Positions 25,004-33,654 of a stretch of DNA of 64,000 nucleotides are shown here, one piece after another. Numbering within the stretch: the stretch's first letter is position 1; every line of letters begins with the position of its first letter. The DNA is from Bradyrhizobium macuxiense (GTDB taxonomy: Bacteria; Pseudomonadota; Alphaproteobacteria; Rhizobiales; Xanthobacteraceae): assembly GCF_007993935.1 (NCBI RefSeq), contig NZ_VITY01000001.1:806001-870000 (forward strand). The letters run 5' to 3'. The translations under genes were made by a program, and so were the position numbers. The notes beneath the pieces are model-generated. The model did no database searches and was not told the DNA's origin. It saw nothing but the letters and a program-made list of their open reading frames with translations.

Positions 25004-26155
25004 ATGCGGCAGAAGACTCTGGGGTTACTCGCACTTGTCGCCGGCGTCTTCGCGGCACCGGCGGCGCAGGCCGACATCACGATCGGCTTCGTCACCTCGC
25101 TGAGCGGCAACGGCGCATCGATCGGTATCCCCTATGGGCGCGGCATCAATGCCGCCTATGAATACAAGAAGACGATCAACGGCGAGACCATCCGCCTGAT
25201 CCAGCTCGACGACGGCTCCGATCCGTCGGCCGCGACGCGCAATGCGCGCAAGCTCGTCGAGGAGGAGAAGGTCGACCTCATCATCGGCACCGCAACGACC
25301 CCCTCGACCATTGCCATGGCGGCCGTCGCCAGCGAATTGAAGGTGCCGATGATCGCGATCTCACCCCTCGGCAAACTTCCGGAATCGCCGGAGCAATGGG
25401 TCGTCGCCGTGCCGCAGCCGGCTTCGCTGCTGGTCAAGATCGTCGCGGATCGGATGAAGCGCGACGGCATGAAGAACATCGGCTATATCGGCTTCTCCGA
25501 CGCGTGGGGCGACCTCGTCTATAACGGGGCCAAGGCCGCCGAGCCGACCGACGACATCAAGGTGCAGACCAACGAGCGCTATGCCCGCACCGATACCTCG
25601 GTGACCGCGCAGATACTCAAGGTCATGGCCACACGTCCCGACGCGGTGCTGATCGGCGGCTCCGGCACGCAAGGCGCGCTGCCGCTCATCACGCTTTCCG
25701 AGCGCGGCTTCAAGGGCAATACCTACGGCACCGTGGCGCTGGTCAATCCGGACTTCGTCACCGTGGGCGGCAAGGCGGCCGAGGGCATTCAGGTGTCCGC
25801 CGGCCCCGTGATCGTGGCCGAACAGCTTCCGGACGAGCACTTTGCCAAGAAAATCGCGCTCGACTTCCGCGCGGTCTACCAGAAGACCCACAACATTCCG
25901 ACCACCGACGGGTTCTCGGCCTATTCCTTCGATGCCTGGCTGATCTTTGCCAACGCGGCCGAGCGGGCGTTGAAGACCGCGAAGCCCGGCACCGCGGAAT
26001 TCCGCACCGCGCTGCGCGACGCCATCCTCAGCACCAAGGAACTGCCCGGCGTACATGCCGTCTACAACTTCAAGCCTGGCGCGGTAACCGGCGTCGACGA
26101 GCGCTCACTGGTCGTGGTCCGACTGACCGGCGGCGCCTGGAAGTACGCGCCATAG
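25004..26155 (+). CDS. Branched-chain-amino-acid-type ABC substrate-binding protein (copy 2)
   Basis: The 383-residue product starts MRQKTLGLLALVAGVFA after GGAGGACAACGCAA, with a Sec signal ending near AQADI. The fold and motifs parallel copy 1: GFVTSLSGNGASIG, LDDGSDPSAATRNARKLVE, YIGFSDAWGDLVYNGA and SAYSFDAWLIF. It is first in an operon with two permease domains and two ATPases, so it is the principal binding protein. Similarity to copy 1 across its length indicates duplication within the locus. Confidence 0.9.
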   Translation: MRQKTLGLLALVAGVFAAPAAQADITIGFVTSLSGNGASIGIPYGRGINAAYEYKKTINGETIRLIQLDDGSDPSAATRNARKLVEEEKVDLIIGTATTPSTIAMAAVASELKVPMIAISPLGKLPESPEQWVVAVPQPASLLVKIVADRMKRDGMKNIGYIGFSDAWGDLVYNGAKAAEPTDDIKVQTNERYARTDTSVTAQILKVMATRPDAVLIGGSGTQGALPLITLSERGFKGNTYGTVALVNPDFVTVGGKAAEGIQVSAGPVIVAEQLPDEHFAKKIALDFRAVYQKTHNIPTTDGFSAYSFDAWLIFANAAERALKTAKPGTAEFRTALRDAILSTKELPGVHAVYNFKPGAVTGVDERSLVVVRLTGGAWKYAP

Positions 26156-26196
26156 ACGGAAGACGGCAGGCGATCAGAACGGGGAACGGCGTCTCA

Positions 26197-27240
26197 ATGA
26201 CGAGCGATATCGCGGCCATTCTTGGGATCGACGGAATCGCCACAGGCGCGGTCTACGCGCTGGTGGCGATCGGAACCGTGCTCATCTTCACGGTGACCCG
26301 GGTCATCTTCATTCCCTTCGGCGACATCGCCGCCTTCACCGCGCTGACCCTTGCGGCGCTCGATGCCAAGCGCTTTCCCGGGACCGGCGCGCTGGTCGTG
26401 GTGCTCGCATGCCTTGCGACCCTGATCGAGATCATCTCGCTCATTCGCAGCGGCGATATCCGCCTGCTGCCGCGCGCGCTGCTGTTCTATCTCGCCATTC
26501 CCTTAGCAGTGGTCGGCATCGCCTGGCTCGTCATGCGCATGGAACCGCCGCTCGCAGTCCGGCTCGTGCTCGCGCTGATGCTGATCACGCCGATCGCGCC
26601 TCTGCTGGACCGGATCGTGTTCCGCCCGATCGCCGACGGCACGGTGCTGCTGCTGCTGACGGTCTCCGTGGCGCTGCATTTCGCGCTGGTCGGCCTCGGC
26701 CTGCTGTTCTTCGGCCCAGAAGGCGTCCGGACCGAGCCGCTGACGTCATTCTCGACGGAGTTCGCCGGCGTGCTGATCTCGGGCCAGACCATGCTGATCG
26801 TGATCGCCGCGCTCGTCTTCAGCGGTCTGCTCTATCTGTTCTTTGACTTCACGCTGGTCGGCAAATCGCTGCGCGCCACCGCGGTGAACCGGACCGGCTC
26901 GCGGCTGATGGGCATCCGGCCGGCGCGAGCCGGCACCATCGCCTACCTGCTGGGCTCGCTGATGGCCGGCGTATCGGGCATCCTGATCGCGCCGGTCAAT
27001 ACCGTGTTCTACGATTCCGGCTTCTTGATCGGCCTCAAGGCGTTCGTCGGCGCCATCGTCGGCGGCATGACCAGCTATCCCGGCGCCGCGATCGGCGCGG
27101 TCGGGGTCGGCATCCTTGAAAGCTTCGCATCATTCCAGAGCAGCGCGCTGAAGGACGTCATCGTGTTCTCGCTGCTGATCCCGATCCTGATCTGGCGATC
27201 CCTCGCCTCGCTGCATTCCGAGGAGGAGATCGAGGAATGA
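26197..27240 (+). CDS. LivH-type ABC permease
   Basis: The 347-residue protein has about nine hydrophobic segments and LivH hallmarks: GIATGAVYALVAIG near the N-terminus, GKSLRATAVNRTGSRLMGI for ATPase contact and VGAIVGGMTSYPGAAIGA. It is longer than E. coli LivH (about 308 residues) because of an extra hydrophobic insertion at about 65-115. It overlaps the next gene by 4 bp. Confidence 0.9.
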   Translation: MTSDIAAILGIDGIATGAVYALVAIGTVLIFTVTRVIFIPFGDIAAFTALTLAALDAKRFPGTGALVVVLACLATLIEIISLIRSGDIRLLPRALLFYLAIPLAVVGIAWLVMRMEPPLAVRLVLALMLITPIAPLLDRIVFRPIADGTVLLLLTVSVALHFALVGLGLLFFGPEGVRTEPLTSFSTEFAGVLISGQTMLIVIAALVFSGLLYLFFDFTLVGKSLRATAVNRTGSRLMGIRPARAGTIAYLLGSLMAGVSGILIAPVNTVFYDSGFLIGLKAFVGAIVGGMTSYPGAAIGAVGVGILESFASFQSSALKDVIVFSLLIPILIWRSLASLHSEEEIEE

Positions 27241-29006
27241 CGCGCCTTCATGTTCAGCTCGCCGCGGCAGCAGCGCTCGCGTGCCTCGCACTCGCACCCG
27301 TCGTCCTGAGCCCGTTCAGCATCACGCTGATGAACTATATCGGCATCTATTCGCTCGTCGCGATCGGCCTTGCGCTGCTCACCGGCGTGGGCGGCATCGT
27401 GTCGTTCGGACAGGCCGCGTTCGTCGGCATCGCGGCCTATGCGACGGCGTGGGTCTCCACCCTGAACGGGCAATCGCCCTGGCTCGGCCTGCTGTTCGGA
27501 GTGGTGCTGACCTGCGGCGTCGCAGCCATCCTCGGCGTCGTGACCTTGCGCCTGCAAGGCCACTTCCTGTCGCTCTCGACCGTCGCCTGGGGCCTTGCGA
27601 TCGGCTTCCTGTTCGGCAATGTCGACGGGCTCGGCCGCTTCAACGGCATCTCGTCGATCCCGCCGATCAGCCTCGGCTCCTTCGCGCTCGTCTCCAGTGC
27701 ACAGATCTATTACCTGATCTGGGGCATCGTCGCCCTGGTGCTCCTGCTCGGCTACAATCTCTTGGACTCGCGGCTCGGCCGCGCCATGCGGGCACTGCGC
27801 GGCGGCAACACGCTGGTCGAAAGCCTCGGCATCAACGCCTTCCGGATCAAGCTCGTGACATTCGTGATCGCGGCCTTCCTCGCCTCGCTCTCCGGCTGGC
27901 TTTACGCGCATATGAGCCGCTTCATCAGCCCGGGTCCGTTCGATGCCAGCATGGGCATCGAATATCTAATGATGACGATGGTCGGCGGCGCCGGCAGCCT
28001 GCTCGGCGGCGTGGTCGGCGCCGCCATCGTCACCCTGCTGAAGAACAGCGTGCAGGATTATCTGCCGCTGATCGCCAAGGGCGCATCCGGGCAGCTCGAG
28101 ATCGTCGCCTTCTCCGCACTGTTCATCCTGTTTCTGCAATGGGCGCGGCGGGGCATCGTCCCTTCGATCGCGCGCTACCTGCCGAAGATCCGGCGCGAGC
28201 GGCCAAAGCCTGCGCTGCCGCTGCCGCGCCGTCCGCAGCCGACGCCGGGCGAGCTGCTTCTGAAGGTCGATGGGGCCGAGCGCCGCTTCGGCGGCCTCGT
28301 CGCGGTCAACAATGTCAGCTTCGAGGTGAGATCGGGCGAAATCCTTGCCGTGATCGGTCCGAACGGCGCCGGCAAGAGCACGATGTTCAACTGCCTGACC
28401 GGCGCGCTCCGGGTCAGCAAGGGCGACATCGTCTTCGCCGGACGCTCGATCGTGCGCGATCCGCAATCCCGCATCGCCAAGGCCGGCGTCGCCAGGACGT
28501 TCCAGCATGTCAAGCTGCGGCCGCGCATGAGCCTGCTCGAGAACGTCATGCTCGGCACCTACAGCCGAACCAGCAGCGGCCTGTTCGCCGGCGCGTTTCG
28601 CCTCAATCGGCGCGAGGAAGCCAGCGCCCGCCACGAGGCGCTGATGCAGCTCGAGCGCGTCGGGCTCGGCGACAAGCCGTTCGAGCTCGCGGGTAACCTT
28701 CCGCTCGGCAACCAGCGCATCCTGGAGATCGCGCGCGCACTCGCCGCCGATCCGGCGCTGCTGGTGCTGGACGAGCCGGCGGCCGGCCTGCGCCGCCAGG
28801 AGAAGCTGCGACTGGCGGAGCTGCTCCGCTCGCTGCGGGCGGATCACCTGACCATCCTGATCGTCGAGCACGACATGGAGTTCGTGATGTCGCTGGTCGA
28901 CCGCATCGTGGTGCTCGACTTCGGCTCCAAGCTCTGCGAGGGCGTCCCGAGCGCAATCCGCAGCGACGAGCGGGTGCAAGAGGCCTATCTCGGGGGCGTC
29001 GCGTGA
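27237..29006 (+). CDS. LivM-LivG fusion: permease joined to ATPase
   Basis: This 589-residue protein fuses a LivM permease (residues 1-310: GIYSLVAIGLALLTGVGGI, SFGQAAFVGIAAY, GRAMRALRGGNTLVESLGIN) to a LivG ATPase (340-589), with Walker A GPNGAGKST at 374-382 and the signature region NLPLGNQRILEIARAL. The linker at 311-340 is Pro/Arg-rich. Fusion of these two subunits occurs in proteobacterial Liv-type importers for aromatic acids. It is coupled to the LivH and LivF genes by 4-bp overlaps. Confidence 0.9.
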   Translation: MTRLHVQLAAAAALACLALAPVVLSPFSITLMNYIGIYSLVAIGLALLTGVGGIVSFGQAAFVGIAAYATAWVSTLNGQSPWLGLLFGVVLTCGVAAILGVVTLRLQGHFLSLSTVAWGLAIGFLFGNVDGLGRFNGISSIPPISLGSFALVSSAQIYYLIWGIVALVLLLGYNLLDSRLGRAMRALRGGNTLVESLGINAFRIKLVTFVIAAFLASLSGWLYAHMSRFISPGPFDASMGIEYLMMTMVGGAGSLLGGVVGAAIVTLLKNSVQDYLPLIAKGASGQLEIVAFSALFILFLQWARRGIVPSIARYLPKIRRERPKPALPLPRRPQPTPGELLLKVDGAERRFGGLVAVNNVSFEVRSGEILAVIGPNGAGKSTMFNCLTGALRVSKGDIVFAGRSIVRDPQSRIAKAGVARTFQHVKLRPRMSLLENVMLGTYSRTSSGLFAGAFRLNRREEASARHEALMQLERVGLGDKPFELAGNLPLGNQRILEIARALAADPALLVLDEPAAGLRRQEKLRLAELLRSLRADHLTILIVEHDMEFVMSLVDRIVVLDFGSKLCEGVPSAIRSDERVQEAYLGGVA

Positions 29007-29716
29007 GCCAGATGTTGTCCATGACCGACGTCACCGTCTGCTACGACAACGTCGAGGCCGTCCGCAATGTCTCGCTCTCAGTCGACGAGGGACAGATCGT
29101 CACCGTGATCGGCCCGAACGGCGCCGGCAAGACCACGCTGCTGATGGCGGCCATCGGCCTGCTCGCATCGCGCGGCAGCATGGTGTTCCGCGGCAGCGAC
29201 ATCCGGAGAATGTCGGTCGAGGACCGCGTCGAGCGCAGGCTCTGTCTCGTTCCGGAGAAGCGCGAGCTGTTCTCCGACATGTCGGTTGCCGACAACCTTC
29301 TGCTCGGCTCCTACAGCCTGCGCGATCGCTCGGGCGTCCAGAAGACGCTGGACGAGGTCTATGATCGCTTTCCCCGGCTCAGGGAACGGCAACGCCAGGC
29401 CGCCGGCACGCTGTCCGGCGGCGAGCGCCAGATGCTCGCGCTGGGGCGCGCACTGATGGCAAAGCCCGCGCTGCTGATGCTCGACGAGCCGAGCCTCGGC
29501 CTCGCGCCGCTGATCGTGCGCGAGATCTTTCGCACCATCGCCTCGCTCCGCGACCTCGGCGTCTCGATCCTGCTGGTCGAGCAGAACGCCCGCGCCGCGC
29601 TCGAGACGGCCGATTACGGCTACGTGCTGGAGACCGGCGAGGTCGTCCAATCAGGCCCCGCCAAGGACCTCATCCACGATCCCCGGCTGATCACCGCTTA
29701 CCTCGGCGGGCACTGA
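29003..29716 (+). CDS. LivF-type ABC ATPase
   Basis: The 237-residue protein has Walker A GPNGAGKTT at 37-45, the Q-loop region LVPEKRELFSDMSV, the signature LSGGERQMLALGRALM, Walker B LLMLDEPSLGL and a LVEQNA switch segment. It completes the transporter. The GTG start overlaps the previous stop (GTGA); an internal ATG at 29012 is possible. Together with the binding proteins it should import the substrate of the divergent catabolic operon. Confidence 0.92.
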   Translation: MSQMLSMTDVTVCYDNVEAVRNVSLSVDEGQIVTVIGPNGAGKTTLLMAAIGLLASRGSMVFRGSDIRRMSVEDRVERRLCLVPEKRELFSDMSVADNLLLGSYSLRDRSGVQKTLDEVYDRFPRLRERQRQAAGTLSGGERQMLALGRALMAKPALLMLDEPSLGLAPLIVREIFRTIASLRDLGVSILLVEQNARAALETADYGYVLETGEVVQSGPAKDLIHDPRLITAYLGGH

Positions 29717-29764
29717 CACCAAAATATCGAAAACAACCCCATGCAAAGGAGCCGGCGGGGGCCG

Positions 29765-29782
29765 AGCGCGAATTCGCTTTTT
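29765..29782 (+). terminator. Weak terminator after the transporter operon
   Basis: AGCG-CGAATT-CGCT followed by TTTT gives a short 4-bp stem with a U-run 49 bp after the livF-like stop. Stem stability is low, so this is tentative. Confidence 0.35.
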
Positions 29783-29845
29783 ACGAAATCACCTTGACAC
29801 GTCGGGCAAATCAGGGTGTACTGCCATCATCGCAGCGCAAGTCCG

Positions 29846-30460
29846 CTATCCGACCAGACGAGGTCGGTGGTTTGCGAGCGGGTTCTCGGCCTGCGCGGCG
29901 CGCAGCCATTCGCGGAAGCTGACGACCTCCGGACAATCTGCGGTGCCTTCAGGCACAATCAGCCAATCGCCCAAGCCGGATCCCTCGTTGACCCGGTCGC
30001 AGCGATGGCCCGGATGGTGACCAAGACCGCGGGCTATCAGCAGGTCGACTTTGCCCTCGGCCAACTCGTGCAAGCCGGCGGGCTGCAGCACCTGCAAACC
30101 AATCTCCAGATGCGCGCTGCGAAACTCCGCCAATTTGAGGCGGCGCAGGTCGAAGCTGCCATGCACCCCCAATTGCAGCAGCACCGCACCTGCCGGCTTC
30201 AACTGCGCGGTCGCGTCCGCGATATGGCGAAAGCCTTCGGAAACCCCGGGCAAATAGGCCTGCCCGGCCGCAGTCAGGATCAGCTGCTTATGCAGCCGCT
30301 CGAACAACTGCACGCCGAGACGCGCCTCCAGCGCTTTCACCTGCTGCCCCACGGCGGCAGGCGTCACGTGCAGCTCGTGCGCGGCCAGTTTGAAGCTGAG
30401 ATGCCGCGCGGCGGCCTCGAAGGCGCGGAGCGCGTTGAGAGGTGGAAGGGCGTAGGTCAT
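29846..30460 (-). pseudogene. GcvA-like LysR regulator gene with an apparent internal deletion
   Basis: From ATG 30460 the 205-residue product starts MTYALPPLNALRAFEAAARH with an intact DNA-binding domain (LAAHELHVTPAAVGQQVKAL). The effector domain begins normally, but after VDLLIARGLGHHPGHRCDRV it jumps to GLGDWLIVPEGTADCPEVV, a segment normally close to the C-terminus of GcvA-like proteins. About 90 residues of the usual roughly 295 seem to be lost in frame, near 29985-29995. It is likely a non-functional or DNA-binding-only remnant. It is divergent from the RidA gene, which it may once have regulated. Confidence 0.65.
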
Positions 30461-30587
30461 CGCGCGGGAGTTTGACACCGACAGGCCGTGGCCTTGCAAT
30501 AGATTTTCTTGCGCTGAACCGCAGCAAACATGCTTTGCGCCGCGGCGGCGCCGCCGGATACGGTCAGGCCGCAATACGGAGACGCCC

Positions 30588-30980
30588 ATGCCCCCAGCTC
30601 ACATCGTCAGCCACAATCCCGCAACGGTCCACCCTCCCGCCGGCGGCTACTGCATGGGACTTGAATTGACGCAGCATCGCCGCCTGCTCTTCATCAGCGG
30701 CCAGGTGCCCGAGAGATCCGACGGCACCGTGCCCGAGGGTTTTGAGGCCCAATGCGAGCAGGCCTGGCGCAACGTCATGGAGGTGCTCGCCGCCGCAGGT
30801 CTTCGCGTCGAGCATCTGGTCAAGGTCACCACGTTCCTGACCGATCGGGATCAGGTCGTGCCCAACCGCACCATTCGTCGCAAGATGCTCGGCGAGCATC
30901 AGCCGGCGCTGACGGTCATGATCGCCGAGACCGTCGACAAAAAATGGTTGCTGGAAATCGAGGCGATCGCCGCCGCATGA
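30588..30980 (+). CDS. RidA/YjgF/UK114-family protein
   Basis: The 130-residue protein has the family fold signatures LLFISGQVPE (about 32-41), QAWRNVMEVLAAAGL, VKVTTFLTD and a C-terminal EIEAIAAA. RidA proteins hydrolyse reactive enamine/imine intermediates; other family members act in catabolic pathways. It lies 127 bp from a divergent LysR remnant and 47 bp before an ATC-hydrolase-like gene in the same direction, so the pair may be co-transcribed and act on nitrogen-containing intermediates. Confidence 0.88.
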   Translation: MPPAHIVSHNPATVHPPAGGYCMGLELTQHRRLLFISGQVPERSDGTVPEGFEAQCEQAWRNVMEVLAAAGLRVEHLVKVTTFLTDRDQVVPNRTIRRKMLGEHQPALTVMIAETVDKKWLLEIEAIAAA

Positions 30981-31027
30981 AACCAGCTTCCTCGACGTCG
31001 CAACGATCCAACCGTGTCGGGTGTGCA

Positions 31028-31729
31028 ATGACTGAGACCATCCATCCGTTTTACGAGTCGCATCGCGGCGCAATGGAGGCTGCCATGCGCCATCGCCTCG
31101 ACCTTGCCGAAGCGATGTTGCGCGAGCGCGCACATCTCGCCGAGATTGATCGAGTTCGGCAGGAGGTGATGGACGAATTCCAGATCGTGCTCACCCAAAT
31201 GCCCTATGTCGGAGGCGCCGCAAGTCGCATGAGCGATTTCTTCATGCGCCTCACCGGCTTCATGGCAATCAGCCGGGTGCTCCGGCGGCACGGCGTGCCG
31301 GTTTCCATGATCGGCGAAATCGAACGGGAAACCTACAAGGCGCAATTGCTCGCCGAGCCCGAGGCGGAACGCCTTGCCTCAGGGCGTCAATTCATGTCGC
31401 CTGAGAATCAGGCCTTGCTGCGCGAACAGGCGACAGAAAGCGCGACAGAGAGTCATCAGAAGGAGTTTCCGGAAGATTTCGTCTACGATTTCGTCGAACC
31501 GGGCCCGGGTGACAAGTTTGAATTCGGCATCAACTACAGGGCTTGCGGCTTTTGCAAATTCGCGGCTCGCCATGGAGACGAGGAAATCCTGCCGAACATT
31601 TGCGGGCTTGATTTCGACGCCTATGCGACGCGAGGCATTCACCTGGAAAGAACGCAAACATTGGCCGGCGGCGCGAGCCACTGCAATTTCCGATTCTCGC
31701 GGCTTCGCCCCCGTCACAATGTTCGCTAA
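31028..31729 (+). CDS. L-2-amino-thiazoline-4-carboxylate hydrolase-like protein
   Basis: The 233-residue product begins MTETIHPFYESHRGAMEAAM and carries features I associate with the ATC-hydrolase family: Cys173 and Cys176 (ACGFCKF), CGLDF at 192-196 and a C-terminal GGASHCNFRF (214-223). The best-known member opens the thiazoline ring in conversion of DL-ATC to L-cysteine; many homologues are uncharacterised. No obvious signal peptide is present. Linkage to RidA is compatible with hydrolysis of a cyclic imine-like substrate. The gene is less GC-rich than the operons on either side. Confidence 0.65.
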   Translation: MTETIHPFYESHRGAMEAAMRHRLDLAEAMLRERAHLAEIDRVRQEVMDEFQIVLTQMPYVGGAASRMSDFFMRLTGFMAISRVLRRHGVPVSMIGEIERETYKAQLLAEPEAERLASGRQFMSPENQALLREQATESATESHQKEFPEDFVYDFVEPGPGDKFEFGINYRACGFCKFAARHGDEEILPNICGLDFDAYATRGIHLERTQTLAGGASHCNFRFSRLRPRHNVR

Positions 31730-31898
31730 TGCTCTCAATTGCCTTCCGCTTCCGCCGGCGTAGCGGACGTGACCGGACTCGCTGCCCGCTCGCCCCAGTC
31801 GCGAATGACCCGGAACTGACATTTCAGCCGCTCAATTCCTGCGCTAGTATCAGCCCACCGAGTACCAAAAAGGGCAGAGCATTGGAGGGACACTTCTT

Positions 31899-32387
31899 AT
31901 GTCCGCGTTAAAATGCCTTGTTGCCATCGTTGGTTGGCTTATTGCGGCGTATCCGAGCTTTGCCGATGACCGTGAGAAGGTGATCGGCATCTGGAAACTG
32001 GTTTCCCAAGAAATTGAAATTCAAGCCACCGGGCAGAAAGAACCCGTCTTCGGACGCTCCCCTACGGGATACGCAATTTTCACGGCTGAGGGCCGTGTAA
32101 TGTTTGTCCTGACTGGAGAGGGGCGCAAGCCACCACAAACGGTCGAAGATCGCGCTGATCTGCTAAACAGCATGGCCGCCTACACCGGCATGTACCGTCT
32201 CGAAGGGGACAAATGGATTACGAAGGTCGATGTTGCTTGGAACCCAGAATGGGTGGGCACCGAGCAAACACGCTTTTTCAAATTAGACGGGGATCGCCTT
32301 CAAGTCACTTCGACGTGGCGAATAATGCCGAACTGGGCAGATAAGGGGATGCAGAGGAGCCTCCTTGTATTCGAAAAAACGAAATAG
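31899..32387 (+). CDS. Secreted lipocalin-like domain protein
   Basis: The 162-residue protein has a Sec signal peptide (cleavage after SFA-DDR) and a compact beta-rich domain beginning VIGIWKLVSQEIE, with YAIFTAEGRVMFVLT and an EQTRFFKLDGDRLQVTS segment. This matches the lipocalin-like family whose members share the GTWKL...S start. GGAGGGA precedes the ATG. The base composition is visibly lower in GC than its neighbours, suggesting possible transfer or a relaxed accessory gene. No function can be assigned. Confidence 0.7.
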   Translation: MSALKCLVAIVGWLIAAYPSFADDREKVIGIWKLVSQEIEIQATGQKEPVFGRSPTGYAIFTAEGRVMFVLTGEGRKPPQTVEDRADLLNSMAAYTGMYRLEGDKWITKVDVAWNPEWVGTEQTRFFKLDGDRLQVTSTWRIMPNWADKGMQRSLLVFEKTK

Positions 32388-32518
32388 AAGTTTTAACAAC
32401 CTACCTTCGCGAGCCGGGCGACCATGAGTGCATGCGCCGCGCGTGCATGCCCCGAACATCTTCCGTTACGTCGCATAAGTCTCTTGTCCAGCGCGGATCG
32501 CAACCAGCTTTGATCCCA

Positions 32519-33226
32519 TCATGCGATGGGCCGCACCATCCTCGTCAGCATCGGAAAATGCTTGTTGCCGCCCACGAACGGCGGAAACCGGACGAAGTCG
32601 GCGCGCATCCGCTTGATCACGTCGGAGCCCAGCGCGCGCGAAAGCGCCTGCGGGCTGTCGAACATCAGCCTGTTGCGCTGCATGTACTCGACCCGCTGCG
32701 ACGGCAGCCGGTCGACCCAATCGATGCGCGTGTAGATCTCGATCTGGCGGACATCAGGGAAGGTCCGCATGATCGACGGATGATGCTCCAGGTAGTGCAA
32801 ATTCCAGGCATTCATGTCCTCGGCCGGCCCGGGATAATGCACGAGGTAGCTGCACGGCGTCACCGTGCCGTTCGCGTGCCTGGCGTCGTCGACCGGAAAG
32901 ACGCGCGTCACCATCGCCTGATGCGTCACCTCCAATCCGGCAAGGCTCGGCAGTCCGCGACCTGCCGCAAGACCTGCGAGCACGCCGCCGCGATCCATCG
33001 CGGCCTCGCACGCAAACAGGTTCGGAAAACGCAGCTGGAGCGCAAACACCGGCCCGGCCCCGTCGGCCTTGTAGGGATGATCGACCGATTGCTCGAGCGG
33101 CGTGAACAGCAGGCCTTCGGCCATCCCCGGGATCGCGCCCGTCATGGCAGCCGCGGCCGCAACATCGTCCGCGCCAATTCGCCGCTCGCCTGTCGGATCG
33201 GAGAACGTCATGAACAGCGAGATCAT
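32519..33226 (-). CDS. EthD-like dimeric alpha/beta-barrel protein
   Basis: The 235-residue protein appears to hold two ferredoxin-like halves. The second contains YLVHYPGPAEDMNAWNLHYL and EHHPSIMRTFPDVRQIEIYT, typical of EthD-like proteins. It starts within the thioesterase stop (4-bp overlap), so it belongs to the gentisate operon as its last gene. EthD-like proteins accompany oxidative catabolic enzymes, but their chemistry is usually unknown; a role as an isomerase, decarboxylase or cyclase-like enzyme is only a guess. Confidence 0.72.
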   Translation of the reverse strand: MISLFMTFSDPTGERRIGADDVAAAAAMTGAIPGMAEGLLFTPLEQSVDHPYKADGAGPVFALQLRFPNLFACEAAMDRGGVLAGLAAGRGLPSLAGLEVTHQAMVTRVFPVDDARHANGTVTPCSYLVHYPGPAEDMNAWNLHYLEHHPSIMRTFPDVRQIEIYTRIDWVDRLPSQRVEYMQRNRLMFDSPQALSRALGSDVIKRMRADFVRFPPFVGGNKHFPMLTRMVRPIA

Positions 33227-33654
33227 GATGCCGCCGCCTCCTCGCCGGCCTGCAGGTGCGACATGAGCGCCTCGCGAACGTCATCGGGCCACGCAATCGC
33301 ATGGTGATCAACCAGCGACGTCGCGGCGAGGATCTGGCGGGCGCGCCAGCGCAGGCCATCCGCGCCCGTGACCACGTGCGATAGATGGAGCGACGCGCGG
33401 CCGATCTTGACGATGTGCAGGCCGAATATCAGGCCGTCGCCGAACTTCGATGGCCGCGAGAAGTCGCAGGTCAAATGCACCGTCGGGGTCCCGATCTTGC
33501 GGATCGTGATCAGCTCCGGCCACGGAAAGCCGATCGACGCCCAGAACTCCTCGACCACGCCGTTGAGGATATTCAGGTAGGACGGAAAATAGGCGATCCC
33601 CGACGGATCGCAATCGCCGAACCTCAGCTCGCGATCGAACGAGAACGACGTCAT
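33223..33654 (-). CDS. 4-hydroxybenzoyl-CoA-type thioesterase (hot-dog fold)
   Basis: The 143-residue product, MTSFSFDRELRFGDCDPSGI..., has the catalytic-loop signature FGDCDPSGIAYFPSYL (about 12-27), where Asp14-Cys-Asp16 aligns with the catalytic Asp of 4-HBA-CoA thioesterases. It overlaps both operon neighbours by 3-4 bp. Next to gentisate dioxygenase it could release gentisate from gentisyl-CoA, as in the salicylyl-CoA route described in Streptomyces. No salicylyl-CoA hydroxylase is present in this operon, so this is inference. Confidence 0.84.
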   Translation of the reverse strand: MTSFSFDRELRFGDCDPSGIAYFPSYLNILNGVVEEFWASIGFPWPELITIRKIGTPTVHLTCDFSRPSKFGDGLIFGLHIVKIGRASLHLSHVVTGADGLRWRARQILAATSLVDHHAIAWPDDVREALMSHLQAGEEAAAS

